In this document: piece by piece, positions 27,356 through 35,821 of the stretch | Position numbering within the stretch: position 1 is the first letter of the stretch | Layout: each line of letters opens with the position of its first letter | DNA from: CAZPKH01 sp964587165 | GTDB taxonomy: Bacteria > Bacteroidota > Bacteroidia > Bacteroidales > Muribaculaceae | Direction: 5' to 3' | Length of the DNA: 64,000 nt | Assembly (NCBI GenBank): GCA_964587165.1 | Contig: CAZPKH010000001.1 | Span: forward strand, 1-64,000 | The notes under the pieces: model-generated | What the model was told of the DNA's origin: nothing | The model's database searches: none | What the model saw: only the letters and a program-made list of their open reading frames with translations | Made by a program: the position numbers and the translations under genes

Positions 27356-27387
27356 CAAAGTTAATACATTTAAATTATTCATCCAAA
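27356..27387 (-). promoter_or_regulatory. Promoter of the radical SAM-GT-SGNH-MBOAT operon
   Basis: Minus strand: TTTG (plus 27384-27387) - wait-free 20-bp spacer - TAACTTTG (plus 27356-27363), a full match to the consensus, about 30 bp upstream of the radical SAM start codon. Confidence 0.75.
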
Positions 27388-27410
27388 CTTAGGTGCAAAT
27401 TTTGAATCTA

Positions 27411-27460
27411 CCGAACAAAAGCATGGCTCCAAAGCCGCTGAAGCGGTTTTGAAGCCATGC
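27411..27460 (-). terminator. Terminator of pfp
   Basis: A 19-bp stem with one wobble and one mismatch (plus 27421-27439 and 27442-27460) and a two-base loop, followed on the minus strand by TTTTGTT. Confidence 0.8.
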
Positions 27461-27488
27461 AAAGCAAGCTGTAATTAAGGGTGTTTCG

Positions 27489-29129
27489 TCAGTGTTTGGG
27501 ATGCTCGTAGCGGAGAGTGAGCGTAGGCTGGTCGCACACCTCGGCCGGACCGAAATACTGTATCGGGCCCGGGTAGAGATAGAGGGTGTGTGTGGCCCAG
27601 TCGTCGCGCTGCTCGGCAAATTTCTTGAAGGGCTTGCCGTCGAGATTCACAAGAGCTTTCTGTATCACCGGCTTCATTTCTCCGTGGCGACGCTCCATAT
27701 TGAAGAGCATGGTGATAGGTATACCGCCGGGTACCCATTGTACCGAGGGTTTCACCAGGCCGCGGATCGACGACATGTAACCCGTCACTCCGGCAGCTAT
27801 AAGACACGATGCGTTGAAGCCCAAGGCATAGCAGTAGTCGGCATCGAAGTTGGAAGGATCGGCACAGCGGCCTTCGTAGCCGAAGAAATGATGAAGTGCG
27901 GCAAACTTACCGTTGTATCTACCCTCGGCGCGCATCTCCTCAAGGCGGCGTGCCACCATCTCGGAGAGGAGTTTCTCGGTTTCGATGAGAGATACCTGAA
28001 CATTGCCATGGGGGTCGCGGTCGAGTGTGAGCTGTTTAGCCACACTGTCGGGGAGCGACGAGTATATGCGGGCAGCCTCGGGAGAAAGGTTGTCGACCAC
28101 AAATTTCTTCTTGTTTTCAGTAGCGGCAAACTCAGCGCCTTTAGCAGCAAGCAGATCGTTGAGCTCGGCGATAAGCGCCTTGATCGAGGGGATAAATTCG
28201 ATAAGACCCTCGGGCACGAGCACCGACCCGAAGTTGTTGCCGTAGTTCGCACGGGTAGCCACGATGTCGGCGATATAGTCCACTACATCCTGAAGCGACA
28301 TATTCTTCTGCTCTACCTCCTCGCTGATGATACAGCAGTTAGGCTGGCACTGCAGGGCGCATTCAAGAGCGATGTGCGATGCCGAGCGGCCCATAAGTTT
28401 GATGAAGTGCCAGTATTTTTTTGCAGAGTTGCAGTCGCGCTGTATGTTGCCGATCACCTCGGAATATACCTTGGTGGCTGTATCGAAGCCGAACGAAGCT
28501 TCGATCACGTCGTTCTTGAGGTCGCCGTCGATGGTCTTGGGACATCCTATCACCTGCACGCCGGCATCGATGCTTTTGTAGTATTCAGCCAGGATAGCAG
28601 CATTGGTGTTGGAGTCGTCGCCGCCGATTATCACGAGAGCCGATATTTTAAGTTCGCGAAGTATCTCGAGACCTTTGTCAAACTGCTCCTTCTTCTCGAG
28701 CTTGGTGCGCCCGGAGCCAATGATGTCGAAGCCGCCGGTATTGCGGTATTCATTGATCACGGCTGAGGTGAGCTCAACATACTGATGATCAACGAAGCCG
28801 CCGGGGCCCATCAGGAAGCCGTAAAGACGCGACTCGCGGTTCACCTTCTTGATACCGTCGAATATACCGCATATCACATTATGGCCGCCGGGAGCCTGAC
28901 CGCCGGAAAGTATCACACCGACATTGATAGGCTTGGCAGGGTGAGCCTGTCCTTTTTCAAACTTTATTTCGGGGAGCCCATAAGTGTTGGGAAACAGTTT
29001 TTTGATCTCTTCCTGGTCGGCGGCCGACTGAGTGGCTGCGCCTTCCACCACCTTCACCGGACCGGTCAGAACGATGGGAAGTTTGGGCTGATAAGCTGCG
29101 CGAGCCTTCTGCAATGCACTTTTTTTCAT
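27489..29129 (-). CDS. pfp: Pyrophosphate-fructose 6-phosphate 1-phosphotransferase
   Basis: 546 residues, the long PPi-dependent form. The phosphate-donor site reads GVILSGGQAPGGHNVI and the second site GGDDSNTNAAILAE (an Asp pair in place of the ATP-type Gly), with PKTIDGDLKN at the fructose 6-phosphate site. It interconverts fructose 6-phosphate and fructose 1,6-bisphosphate using pyrophosphate, reversibly, in central glycolysis. It stands alone with a good terminator; the promoter is less clear (a GATATTTG box at plus 29219-29226). Confidence 0.93.
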   Translation of the reverse strand: MKKSALQKARAAYQPKLPIVLTGPVKVVEGAATQSAADQEEIKKLFPNTYGLPEIKFEKGQAHPAKPINVGVILSGGQAPGGHNVICGIFDGIKKVNRESRLYGFLMGPGGFVDHQYVELTSAVINEYRNTGGFDIIGSGRTKLEKKEQFDKGLEILRELKISALVIIGGDDSNTNAAILAEYYKSIDAGVQVIGCPKTIDGDLKNDVIEASFGFDTATKVYSEVIGNIQRDCNSAKKYWHFIKLMGRSASHIALECALQCQPNCCIISEEVEQKNMSLQDVVDYIADIVATRANYGNNFGSVLVPEGLIEFIPSIKALIAELNDLLAAKGAEFAATENKKKFVVDNLSPEAARIYSSLPDSVAKQLTLDRDPHGNVQVSLIETEKLLSEMVARRLEEMRAEGRYNGKFAALHHFFGYEGRCADPSNFDADYCYALGFNASCLIAAGVTGYMSSIRGLVKPSVQWVPGGIPITMLFNMERRHGEMKPVIQKALVNLDGKPFKKFAEQRDDWATHTLYLYPGPIQYFGPAEVCDQPTLTLRYEHPKH

Positions 29130-29305
29130 TGACTTATATAGGTTTGTTCGTGTTTCTTTTTTAAGTGCTTATACCGCCCGAAGTGGAGCGGTAAATATCA
29201 ATCATAGTTTTGCGAGTGCAAATATCGGAATTTTTTCCGATACATTATTAAAAGAACTCGTAAAAATATGAAAAGCGACAAGAATTAGTAACCGGGTGCA
29301 ACAGA

Positions 29306-30607
29306 TCATCTACCCACCTCAACGGTGATCAATCTGTCCGGATCGAGATATTTCCGGCTTATTTCCGAGATTTTTGCCGGGGTGAGCTCGGCAAGAGCTC
29401 TCTGTTGCGCCTCGAAATAGTCGTCGGGTGTTCCGATTGTACGGTGCATGATATGATACTGGGCTATCGAGAAAGCAGAGTCAAGTTGTGCGGCAAGCGA
29501 TGTGGCATAATGCCGTCGCAGCCGCTGCCACTCGTCGTCAGAGAGCGGTTCCGTAGCCATACGTCGCACCTGGTCCGCCACTCCGCTCACCACACGCTCG
29601 GCGTATGCCGGGTCGCATTGAGTGGATATGCCGAGATACACCCCTTCGGCTTGTCCCACAAGCGACGACGTGATACCGTAGGTGAGGCCCTGCCTCTCGC
29701 GGATCTCAGCATTAAGGCGGCTGCCGAAATATCCGCCAAGCGCCATAGCCGTTATTCGTAGCGGGATATAATCCGGATGATTGCGGGTGAGCTGAGCAGG
29801 CATCGGAAGTGCCTGTAGCACGGCACTCTGCAGCGAATCAGGACGAGAGATTTTCACCCGGCATTCCTCCTTAGAAGTAGCGAATGGTATGACCAACGGA
29901 GCAGCCGGAGCTGAGGCCGGAAGGTAAAGCGCATTGAATGCTTCGGCGACAAGAGATTCCACTTCAGGAGTTACGCGCCCCGACAGATAAATAGTGATGC
30001 CTTGCGGTGCAAAAATGCGGCGGTGAATGTTTGAAAGGTCGGCGGAGCGGACGCCCCGGTATTCGTCAGGATTATATTCGGCAGCGAGCGGATGGTCTGT
30101 ACCCATGACCAACTTGTCAAGAGTCCGGGAGGCAACAGTTGTCTCCCGGCAAAGCTCTATTTTCAGACGCGAGGCAGCCAGACCTGCCTCCACAGCCACT
30201 TTCTGCTCCTCAAACACAGGAGTGCCGATGATCTGTGCAAAGAGAGGCAGGGCAGAGGGGAGCTGACGCGTCAGGGCATAGAGGGAGAATACAAGGTGGT
30301 GGTTGGTGGCGTAGCAGCGCATCCATGCTCCGTGATAGTCGATAAGCTCGGCAATCTCTTCTGAGGTATGTGCTTCCGTACCTTCCTTGATGGTGGCAGC
30401 AAGCATCTGTGCCTCGACAGCTCCGAGCTCGGCGATACCTCCGTCGACAACCACAGTCACTGATATTATATCGTCCGAACCATGATTCACGACACCCATA
30501 TTCATCCCGTTGGACAGCAGGTGCCATTGCGGATCAGGCATTTTCATCTCGGGCAGCTCCCGGACAGGGAGTTGCGCAGAGCGGTCAAGTGTGGTATGAA
30601 TAGTCAT
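29306..30607 (-). CDS. M16 peptidase-like protein lacking the zinc site
   Basis: 433 residues from ATG 30607, which overlaps the glycerate kinase stop as ATGA; an upstream extension is not favoured. It has the two-domain M16B fold and keeps RERQGLTYGITSSLVG, the conserved Arg/Tyr block of the second half. Where active members have HxxEH before the KEGT segment, this one reads AQMLAATIKEGTEAH, so the zinc ligands are lost. It is therefore probably a non-catalytic subunit or a binding protein. No active M16 partner is encoded nearby. Confidence 0.8.
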   Translation of the reverse strand: MTIHTTLDRSAQLPVRELPEMKMPDPQWHLLSNGMNMGVVNHGSDDIISVTVVVDGGIAELGAVEAQMLAATIKEGTEAHTSEEIAELIDYHGAWMRCYATNHHLVFSLYALTRQLPSALPLFAQIIGTPVFEEQKVAVEAGLAASRLKIELCRETTVASRTLDKLVMGTDHPLAAEYNPDEYRGVRSADLSNIHRRIFAPQGITIYLSGRVTPEVESLVAEAFNALYLPASAPAAPLVIPFATSKEECRVKISRPDSLQSAVLQALPMPAQLTRNHPDYIPLRITAMALGGYFGSRLNAEIRERQGLTYGITSSLVGQAEGVYLGISTQCDPAYAERVVSGVADQVRRMATEPLSDDEWQRLRRHYATSLAAQLDSAFSIAQYHIMHRTIGTPDDYFEAQQRALAELTPAKISEISRKYLDPDRLITVEVGR

Positions 30608-31740
30608 TTCAGATATTTTGTCGCTATAATTTGTGATGTGCGCCGTAGATTGGCGCATGCTACTTCCGGAATAAGGGCACGTCGCGACACAATCTCGGCA
30701 AAACTTGATGCCTGAAACACTTCAGTGCAGCCGGCATTGATCAAAGCCATGCTTGTGACGACACGTCCTCCTATGGCGACACACCGAGTGCCTCCCTTTT
30801 TTGCCATACGTGCGACTGAGTATGCAACCTTTCCGGCCGAAGTCTGCCCATCAATCTGTCCTTCACCGGTCACGATAAGATCTGCTTCTTGAGCCGCATC
30901 AGCAAGGTCAAGAGCGGATAGGATGTAAGACGCTCCCGATACCAAAGAAGCGCCGCATACGCTCCATAAAGCTGCCGCGACACCTCCTGCAGCTCCGCAA
31001 TACGGCTCAAACTTTGGATTGAGGCCAAAGCCGCCCTCGATCGCGTCGGCAAACCGTGCTATTGCGCCGTCGACAGTCAGGCAATCGAGAGGCTTAAGTC
31101 CTTTCTGTGGGCCGAAAGTTCGGGCTGCGCCTTCCACGCCACACAGCGGCGAGGATACATCGCAGAGTGCCGTAATCTTTACATCTTTCAGATTGGCTTT
31201 TAGCCCGGTGGCATCGATCTTAGCCACTTTCGAAAGCGAAGCAACGACAGGTGACAGCTTTTTGCCGTCGCTATCGTAGAACTCCGCCCCGAGTTCCGCA
31301 AGCATCCCGATGCCGCCGTCGACCGTGGCTGTGCCTCCAAGAGCTACCACGATATTCTGCACCCCAAGCGATCTTATTTTCATAATCAATCCGCCGAGAG
31401 GAGCCGAAGTATAGTTCATAGGATTGCGCAGGGGCTGATCGATCAATCCCAGTCCGCATACCGACGCCATCTCGATATATGCCGTGGCCGACGAATCATT
31501 ATATAAGTAAGGTACGTCGCGAGAAGCTCCGGAAATATCGTCGGCAACGATGTGCCGTGGCTCCATCCCCTCGGCTTGAGAAAGGGCACCAATCGTGCCT
31601 TCGCCGCCGTCGGCCATTTCATAAACGATTATTTCGGCATCAGCACCTGAATCTTTGATTCCTTCGGCAACAGCACCGGCCGCTTGGCGGGAACTGATGC
31701 ACTCTTTCATAGAGTCGAAGAGTATCAGAACCTTTTTCAT
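30604..31740 (-). CDS. Glycerate kinase
   Basis: 378 residues from ATG 31740. It shows KVLILFDSMKECISSRQAA, EMADGGEGT, LGGTATVDGG and VTGEGQIDGQT, the usual blocks of the GarK/GlxK-type family. It phosphorylates D-glycerate, feeding 2- or 3-phosphoglycerate into glycolysis. Its start codon overlaps the kdsB stop as ATGA, and its own stop overlaps the M16-like start, so all three are translationally coupled. Confidence 0.92.
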   Translation of the reverse strand: MKKVLILFDSMKECISSRQAAGAVAEGIKDSGADAEIIVYEMADGGEGTIGALSQAEGMEPRHIVADDISGASRDVPYLYNDSSATAYIEMASVCGLGLIDQPLRNPMNYTSAPLGGLIMKIRSLGVQNIVVALGGTATVDGGIGMLAELGAEFYDSDGKKLSPVVASLSKVAKIDATGLKANLKDVKITALCDVSSPLCGVEGAARTFGPQKGLKPLDCLTVDGAIARFADAIEGGFGLNPKFEPYCGAAGGVAAALWSVCGASLVSGASYILSALDLADAAQEADLIVTGEGQIDGQTSAGKVAYSVARMAKKGGTRCVAIGGRVVTSMALINAGCTEVFQASSFAEIVSRRALIPEVACANLRRTSQIIATKYLK

Positions 31741-32504
31741 GAACAAATTTTGTTGGCGAGCTCAAGATCTTCAGGGGTGTCTATTCCCAAGCTCCATTCA
31801 TTGAAAATTTTACATAAAACGGGGATTCCCGCAGCAATCCACCTTAACTGCTCAAGACTCTCCACTTGTTCAGCTTCAGAAGGCTTAAGGTCACGGATAC
31901 GGTCAATGATATTTGCTCCGAATGCGTACATACCGATATGTTGCAGATGCTTCCCCTCAGCAGACCACACAGAAGTATCGACATCGCGAAGCCACGGCAA
32001 AGGAGCCCTGCTGAACCATAGAGCCCGCGAATTTTCATCGACAACTACTTTGACAGTACCGGGATCGAATATAAGAGAGTTCTCATCAGCTCCGATACGC
32101 CGCGCAGCCGTTATTACGGCATCGGGGCGGTCGAGGCTCTCGCGGGCAAGAGACGCAATCGCCGAAGGGTCGACAAACGGTTCATCACCCTGGATATTTA
32201 TTACCGCCTTATCCCCGACGCCAAGCATCACAGCCGCCATCAGACATCTCTCTGTGCCGTTTGCACAATCGGGCGTGACAATAGCCTCAGCACCAAAACT
32301 GCGGGCTGCGTCGGCTATCCTTAAATCGTCGGTAGCTATAACGACCCTCTCAAGCGCCTCTGAGGCTCTGCGCCACACATGCTCCACCATCGGCTTGCCC
32401 CCTATCATAGCCAGCGGCTTGCCGGGGAAACGCGATGATTTCCATCTGGCAGGAATAACACCCAGACACCCGGAGACCGCTTTATGGATATGAGATGAAG
32501 GCAT
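31737..32504 (-). CDS. kdsB: 3-deoxy-manno-octulosonate cytidylyltransferase
   Basis: 255 residues. It begins with the nucleotide-binding segment GVIPARWKSSRFPGKPLAMI and retains INIQGDEPFVDP and VKVVVDENSRALWFSRAPLP. It activates Kdo as CMP-Kdo for lipopolysaccharide inner-core synthesis in the cytoplasm. It follows purB by 15 bp. Confidence 0.93.
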   Translation of the reverse strand: MPSSHIHKAVSGCLGVIPARWKSSRFPGKPLAMIGGKPMVEHVWRRASEALERVVIATDDLRIADAARSFGAEAIVTPDCANGTERCLMAAVMLGVGDKAVINIQGDEPFVDPSAIASLARESLDRPDAVITAARRIGADENSLIFDPGTVKVVVDENSRALWFSRAPLPWLRDVDTSVWSAEGKHLQHIGMYAFGANIIDRIRDLKPSEAEQVESLEQLRWIAAGIPVLCKIFNEWSLGIDTPEDLELANKICS

Positions 32505-32519
32505 ATACAGACAGTAGAA

Positions 32520-33863
32520 TCAGATGCCCGTATAAGTTGAGGGCGAAAGAGCGTGAAGCTCAACCTTTACACTGTCGGACACCTCGAGTGTGTCGATAAA
32601 ATCAGCTATTGTCTGAGCCGTGACGGTTGTATTGGTGCGTGTGAGCTGTTTGAGGGTTTCGTATGGATTGGCATAACCCTCACGGCGGAGTATGGTCTGA
32701 ATACCTTCGGCTACGACATTCCACATCGCATCCAGATCGCGGTCGATGGCCGGACGGTTCAGTATCAGCTTGTCCAGACCCTTTAGAGTGCTCTTGATGG
32801 CGATCACTGATTGAGCAATCGGAGTACCTATGTTGCGGAGCACTGTGGAGTCGGTGAGGTCACGCTGAAGTCGCGACACCGGCAGCTTGGCGGCAAGATG
32901 CGAGTATAGGGCATTAGCCACACCGAGGTTGCCTTCGGAGTTTTCAAAGTCGATAGGATTGACTTTATGGGGCATCGCCGAAGAGCCGACTTCGCCCGCT
33001 TTGATACGCTGTTTGAAATACTCCATCGATACATACATCCATATGTCGCGGTCGAGATCGAGAATAATTGTATTAATGCGGCGTAAAGCATCAAAAAGTG
33101 CGGCAAGATTATCGTAATTAGAGATTTGCGTGGTGTACTCCTCGCGAACTATGCCGAGATGATCAGAAAGGAACCCGGCGGCAAACATACGCCAGTCGCG
33201 ATCCGGGAAAGCTGCCCGATGTGCATTGAAATTGCCGGTAGCTCCGCCGAATTTTCCACTTACCGGCACATGCTTCAGAGCATCGAGCTGCTGCTCGAGA
33301 CGGTAGCTGAACACCCGCATCTCTTTGCCCAGACGGGTAGGCGAGGCCGGCTGGCCATGCGTCTTGGCGAGCATCGGTATTTCAGCCCACTCTGAAGCCA
33401 GTGCGTTTATTTTATAAATAAGCTCCTGAATCGCGGGAATCACCACATCAGCAAGTGCTTCTTTAAGCGACATCGGCACCGAAGTATTGTTGATATCCTG
33501 AGAGGTGAGGCCGAAATGGATGAACTCCTTGTATGCATGCAGCCCAAGGGCGTCGAAACGCTCCTTGATGAAATACTCTACCGCCTTCACGTCGTGATTG
33601 GTCACAGATTCTATCTCCTTGATACGCATGGCATCGGCCGGAGTGAACGATCTGTAGATGTCGCGAAGCAGCTCTACCATGTTGTCGGCGATACCGTCGA
33701 GCTGAGGCAGCCCGAAAGCTCTGAGAGCTATAAAATACTCTATTTCTACCCGCACACGATAGCGTATCAGCGCGTATTCCGAGAAGTACTCGCTCAACGA
33801 TTCAACTTTCGAACGATAGCGGCCGTCGATGGGAGAGATGGCAGTGAGAGTGTTAAGTTCCAT
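32520..33863 (-). CDS. purB: Adenylosuccinate lyase
   Basis: 447 residues from ATG 33863 (MELNTLTAISPIDGRYRSKV), which is the conserved N-terminus of the family; a longer frame to 33971 has no counterpart in known members. The signature SSAMPHKVNPIDFENSEGN is present. It acts twice in purine synthesis, splitting SAICAR and adenylosuccinate. It leads the minus-strand operon with kdsB, glycerate kinase and the M16-like gene. Confidence 0.95.
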   Translation of the reverse strand: MELNTLTAISPIDGRYRSKVESLSEYFSEYALIRYRVRVEIEYFIALRAFGLPQLDGIADNMVELLRDIYRSFTPADAMRIKEIESVTNHDVKAVEYFIKERFDALGLHAYKEFIHFGLTSQDINNTSVPMSLKEALADVVIPAIQELIYKINALASEWAEIPMLAKTHGQPASPTRLGKEMRVFSYRLEQQLDALKHVPVSGKFGGATGNFNAHRAAFPDRDWRMFAAGFLSDHLGIVREEYTTQISNYDNLAALFDALRRINTIILDLDRDIWMYVSMEYFKQRIKAGEVGSSAMPHKVNPIDFENSEGNLGVANALYSHLAAKLPVSRLQRDLTDSTVLRNIGTPIAQSVIAIKSTLKGLDKLILNRPAIDRDLDAMWNVVAEGIQTILRREGYANPYETLKQLTRTNTTVTAQTIADFIDTLEVSDSVKVELHALSPSTYTGI

Positions 33864-33891
33864 TTGTATTGTAATTATTGAAATCCGGTGA

Positions 33892-33899
33892 CAAAGGTA
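33892..33899 (-). promoter_or_regulatory. -7 element of the purB promoter
   Basis: TACCTTTG on the minus strand, 29 bp upstream of purB. No good -33 element is visible at the right distance. Confidence 0.5.
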
Positions 33900-33931
33900 C
33901 TGATTTTTCTCAAAATTCACTAATTTTAGGT

Positions 33932-33963
33932 ATTGACCCACACCGTCGATCAATGTAAATTTG
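33932..33963 (+). promoter_or_regulatory. Promoter of the HmuY/TonB receptor operon
   Basis: ATTG (33932-33935), 20 bp, TAAATTTG (33956-33963). No Fur-type palindrome is obvious. Confidence 0.7.
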
Positions 33964-33991
33964 CAGCGCAAAAAACAAATAAATCCTTGCG

Positions 33992-34432
33992 ATGATAAAA
34001 AAACTTATATTAGCCGCGGTCGCCATCCTCAGCATTACACTCCAAAGCCGGAGTGCCACACTACTCAGGGTTGAACTTGCCGACGGCACAAAGCCCGTGT
34101 TCCTGCTGTCTTATCAACCGAAAGCAACTTTTGCAGGCAATCTTATGACCATAGCCACACCCGAAGCATCTGTGAGCTATCCTCGTGCCGATGTCATTAA
34201 GATGGATTTCACTACGACCGATGCCGGAGTGGAAGCGATCCACGATACTGATATACCTTGCTTCTCATATATCGACGGCACTGTAAGATGCAGCGGGTGC
34301 GAGATCAATATATATAATATGTCAGGAGTGTTAGTCGCATCGGGCCGCGACGAGCTCCCCGTCGGTCCGCTCACTCCCGGCTGCTACATCGTCTCTACAA
34401 GCTATCACTCGGTCAAAATTGCAATTAAATAA
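33992..34432 (+). CDS. Small exported protein of the HmuY operon
   Basis: 146 residues with a signal peptide (about 1-21). The mature N-terminus (LLRVELADGTKPVFLLSYQP) resembles the start of the next gene's product (VLIVTLNDGTQASFEVSEIR), so the two share a short beta-domain. The C-terminal part has INIYNMSGVLVASG and ends in a GCYIV-type tail, like the C-termini of Bacteroidota surface or T9SS-exported proteins. Cysteines are few. Function unknown; the shared operon implies a role with ligand uptake. Confidence 0.6.
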   Translation: MIKKLILAAVAILSITLQSRSATLLRVELADGTKPVFLLSYQPKATFAGNLMTIATPEASVSYPRADVIKMDFTTTDAGVEAIHDTDIPCFSYIDGTVRCSGCEINIYNMSGVLVASGRDELPVGPLTPGCYIVSTSYHSVKIAIK

Positions 34433-34441
34433 CTCAACATC

Positions 34442-35029
34442 ATGAAGAAAAATATACTTATCGCCACCGCTCTTTTTACTGCACTCGCCGCTTCTGCTCA
34501 GTCTGAGGTACTGATAGTTACTCTCAACGACGGCACTCAGGCCTCATTTGAAGTGTCGGAGATCCGGGAGATGACTTTCGGCACCGTCGATTCAGACCCC
34601 GCGACAGCGTATGCAGGCGACTATGCCGGAACACAGAGCGTCACCGTAGGAGGCACCTTCACCTATTCCACCGACCTGACTGTCAAATTGACCGCCGGAG
34701 CAGACGGTACCCTCAATGTCACCATCCCGGAATATCAGCTTGAAGGCACAGTGATGGGCGACCTTTCCTTAGGGAGCGTAACAATCAACGGATTAGAGTA
34801 CGACAGCGATAAGGGCGGTTTCTTCCGCGACTATGCAGCCGACGGAATCTCACAGCATTTCATGGCCGTTAACAATGGCCAGACTACTTACGACAAGGAC
34901 TTCGTGCTTGGCGCCGGAAGTACTATATTCGTAAAACTCGACAACGGCAAGCTCACTATCGAGAATCCTTTCAAGCTTGGCGCAATGCCTTTCCCGATGG
35001 TAGGTGCTTTTGAAGGGTCCAAGAAATAA
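34442..35029 (+). CDS. Calycin-like exported protein
   Basis: 195 residues with a signal peptide ending at ASAQ (about 20). After the short N-terminal beta-domain (22-45), residues 55-190 resemble calycin-like (PF13944-type) domains: YAGDYAGTQSVTVGGTFTYS, LTAGADGTLNVTIPEYQLEG, GDLSLGSVTINGL. The fold is a predicted beta-barrel that could bind a small hydrophobic ligand. Genes of this type often accompany HmuY-like genes in related bacteria. It lies 9 bp after the previous gene and 6 bp before the HmuY-like gene. Confidence 0.65.
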   Translation: MKKNILIATALFTALAASAQSEVLIVTLNDGTQASFEVSEIREMTFGTVDSDPATAYAGDYAGTQSVTVGGTFTYSTDLTVKLTAGADGTLNVTIPEYQLEGTVMGDLSLGSVTINGLEYDSDKGGFFRDYAADGISQHFMAVNNGQTTYDKDFVLGAGSTIFVKLDNGKLTIENPFKLGAMPFPMVGAFEGSKK

Positions 35030-35035
35030 AAGGCA

Positions 35036-35821
35036 GTGACGGGTAGTGCAAAATATTTCGGGAATGTCGCAGTGGCAGTTGCGATATGCGTACTTCAAGG
35101 ATGCTCAGGCATTTTTGAATCGATATACGACGACCCTGGCGATCCGGATGCGCCCCCCGTCATTTCCGCTACGAGCCAACTCTACATTGATGCGTCCGAC
35201 TGGGGCAAGTGGTATTACCTTGATCTGCCGTCGGTTGCCCATGAGGCTCTCGACAACCCCGATTATACTCCGGCCGACGCCTGGGAATGCTTAGCTATAC
35301 CGACCGACGGCGAGAGCGACGGCCGCTCGGGCATCTATACATATTGGTTCGACGTATTGGGAGAAGGTATGGCCAACAATGAGTTTCGCTCGTTTACTCC
35401 CACCGCCGTTCAGCCCGAACCGGAAAGCTGGACCATTGCCGTGCATCGCGACAATGTACGTACCAACGGTTGTGTCGCCGCCATAACAGCATATGATAAT
35501 TTCGATCAGCTGCCGTCCGACCGTTCATACCTTGCATCGCTTGAATTTGAGGCCGACAGATGGAGCGAGAAAGAGGTGTGGTGCGAACAGAGCTACATGC
35601 TCCTGGGTATAATTGGAAGTCAGGGGATAGACATAAATTACATGCTCTCCTCATGGCTCCGGGTTGAGCTGCCTCCGATACCCCCGGCGTTCACTCTCTG
35701 TAGCAAGGTGTTCATACTCAAGCTTCCCGACAATACATACGGTGCTCTGCAGCTTATCAATTACCAGAACACATACGGCGTGAAGTGCTGTCTCACGATC
35801 AATTACCGCTACCCGCTATGA
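35036..35821 (+). CDS. hmuY: HmuY-like heme-binding lipoprotein
   Basis: 261 residues, starting at GTG 35036. The lipoprotein signal ends at Cys23 (LQGC). The mature part has the HmuY pattern: YIDASDWGKWYYLDL near the N-terminus, WTIAVHRDNVRTNG in the middle, a DRWSEKEVW segment, then a KVFILKLPDNTYGALQLINY strand near the C-terminus. HmuY proteins capture heme outside the cell and pass it to the TonB receptor HmuR. The heme ligands cannot be assigned by eye. Its stop overlaps the receptor start as ATGA (35818-35821). Confidence 0.75.
   Translation: MTGSAKYFGNVAVAVAICVLQGCSGIFESIYDDPGDPDAPPVISATSQLYIDASDWGKWYYLDLPSVAHEALDNPDYTPADAWECLAIPTDGESDGRSGIYTYWFDVLGEGMANNEFRSFTPTAVQPEPESWTIAVHRDNVRTNGCVAAITAYDNFDQLPSDRSYLASLEFEADRWSEKEVWCEQSYMLLGIIGSQGIDINYMLSSWLRVELPPIPPAFTLCSKVFILKLPDNTYGALQLINYQNTYGVKCCLTINYRYPL

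Noticed and set aside
27492..28766. 424-codon plus-strand open frame opposite pfp
   Set aside because: Antisense shadow; pfp has full motifs and a matching terminator.
33864..33971. 36-residue N-terminal extension of PurB
   Set aside because: Covers the promoter -7 box and lacks family similarity; ATG 33863 gives the conserved start.
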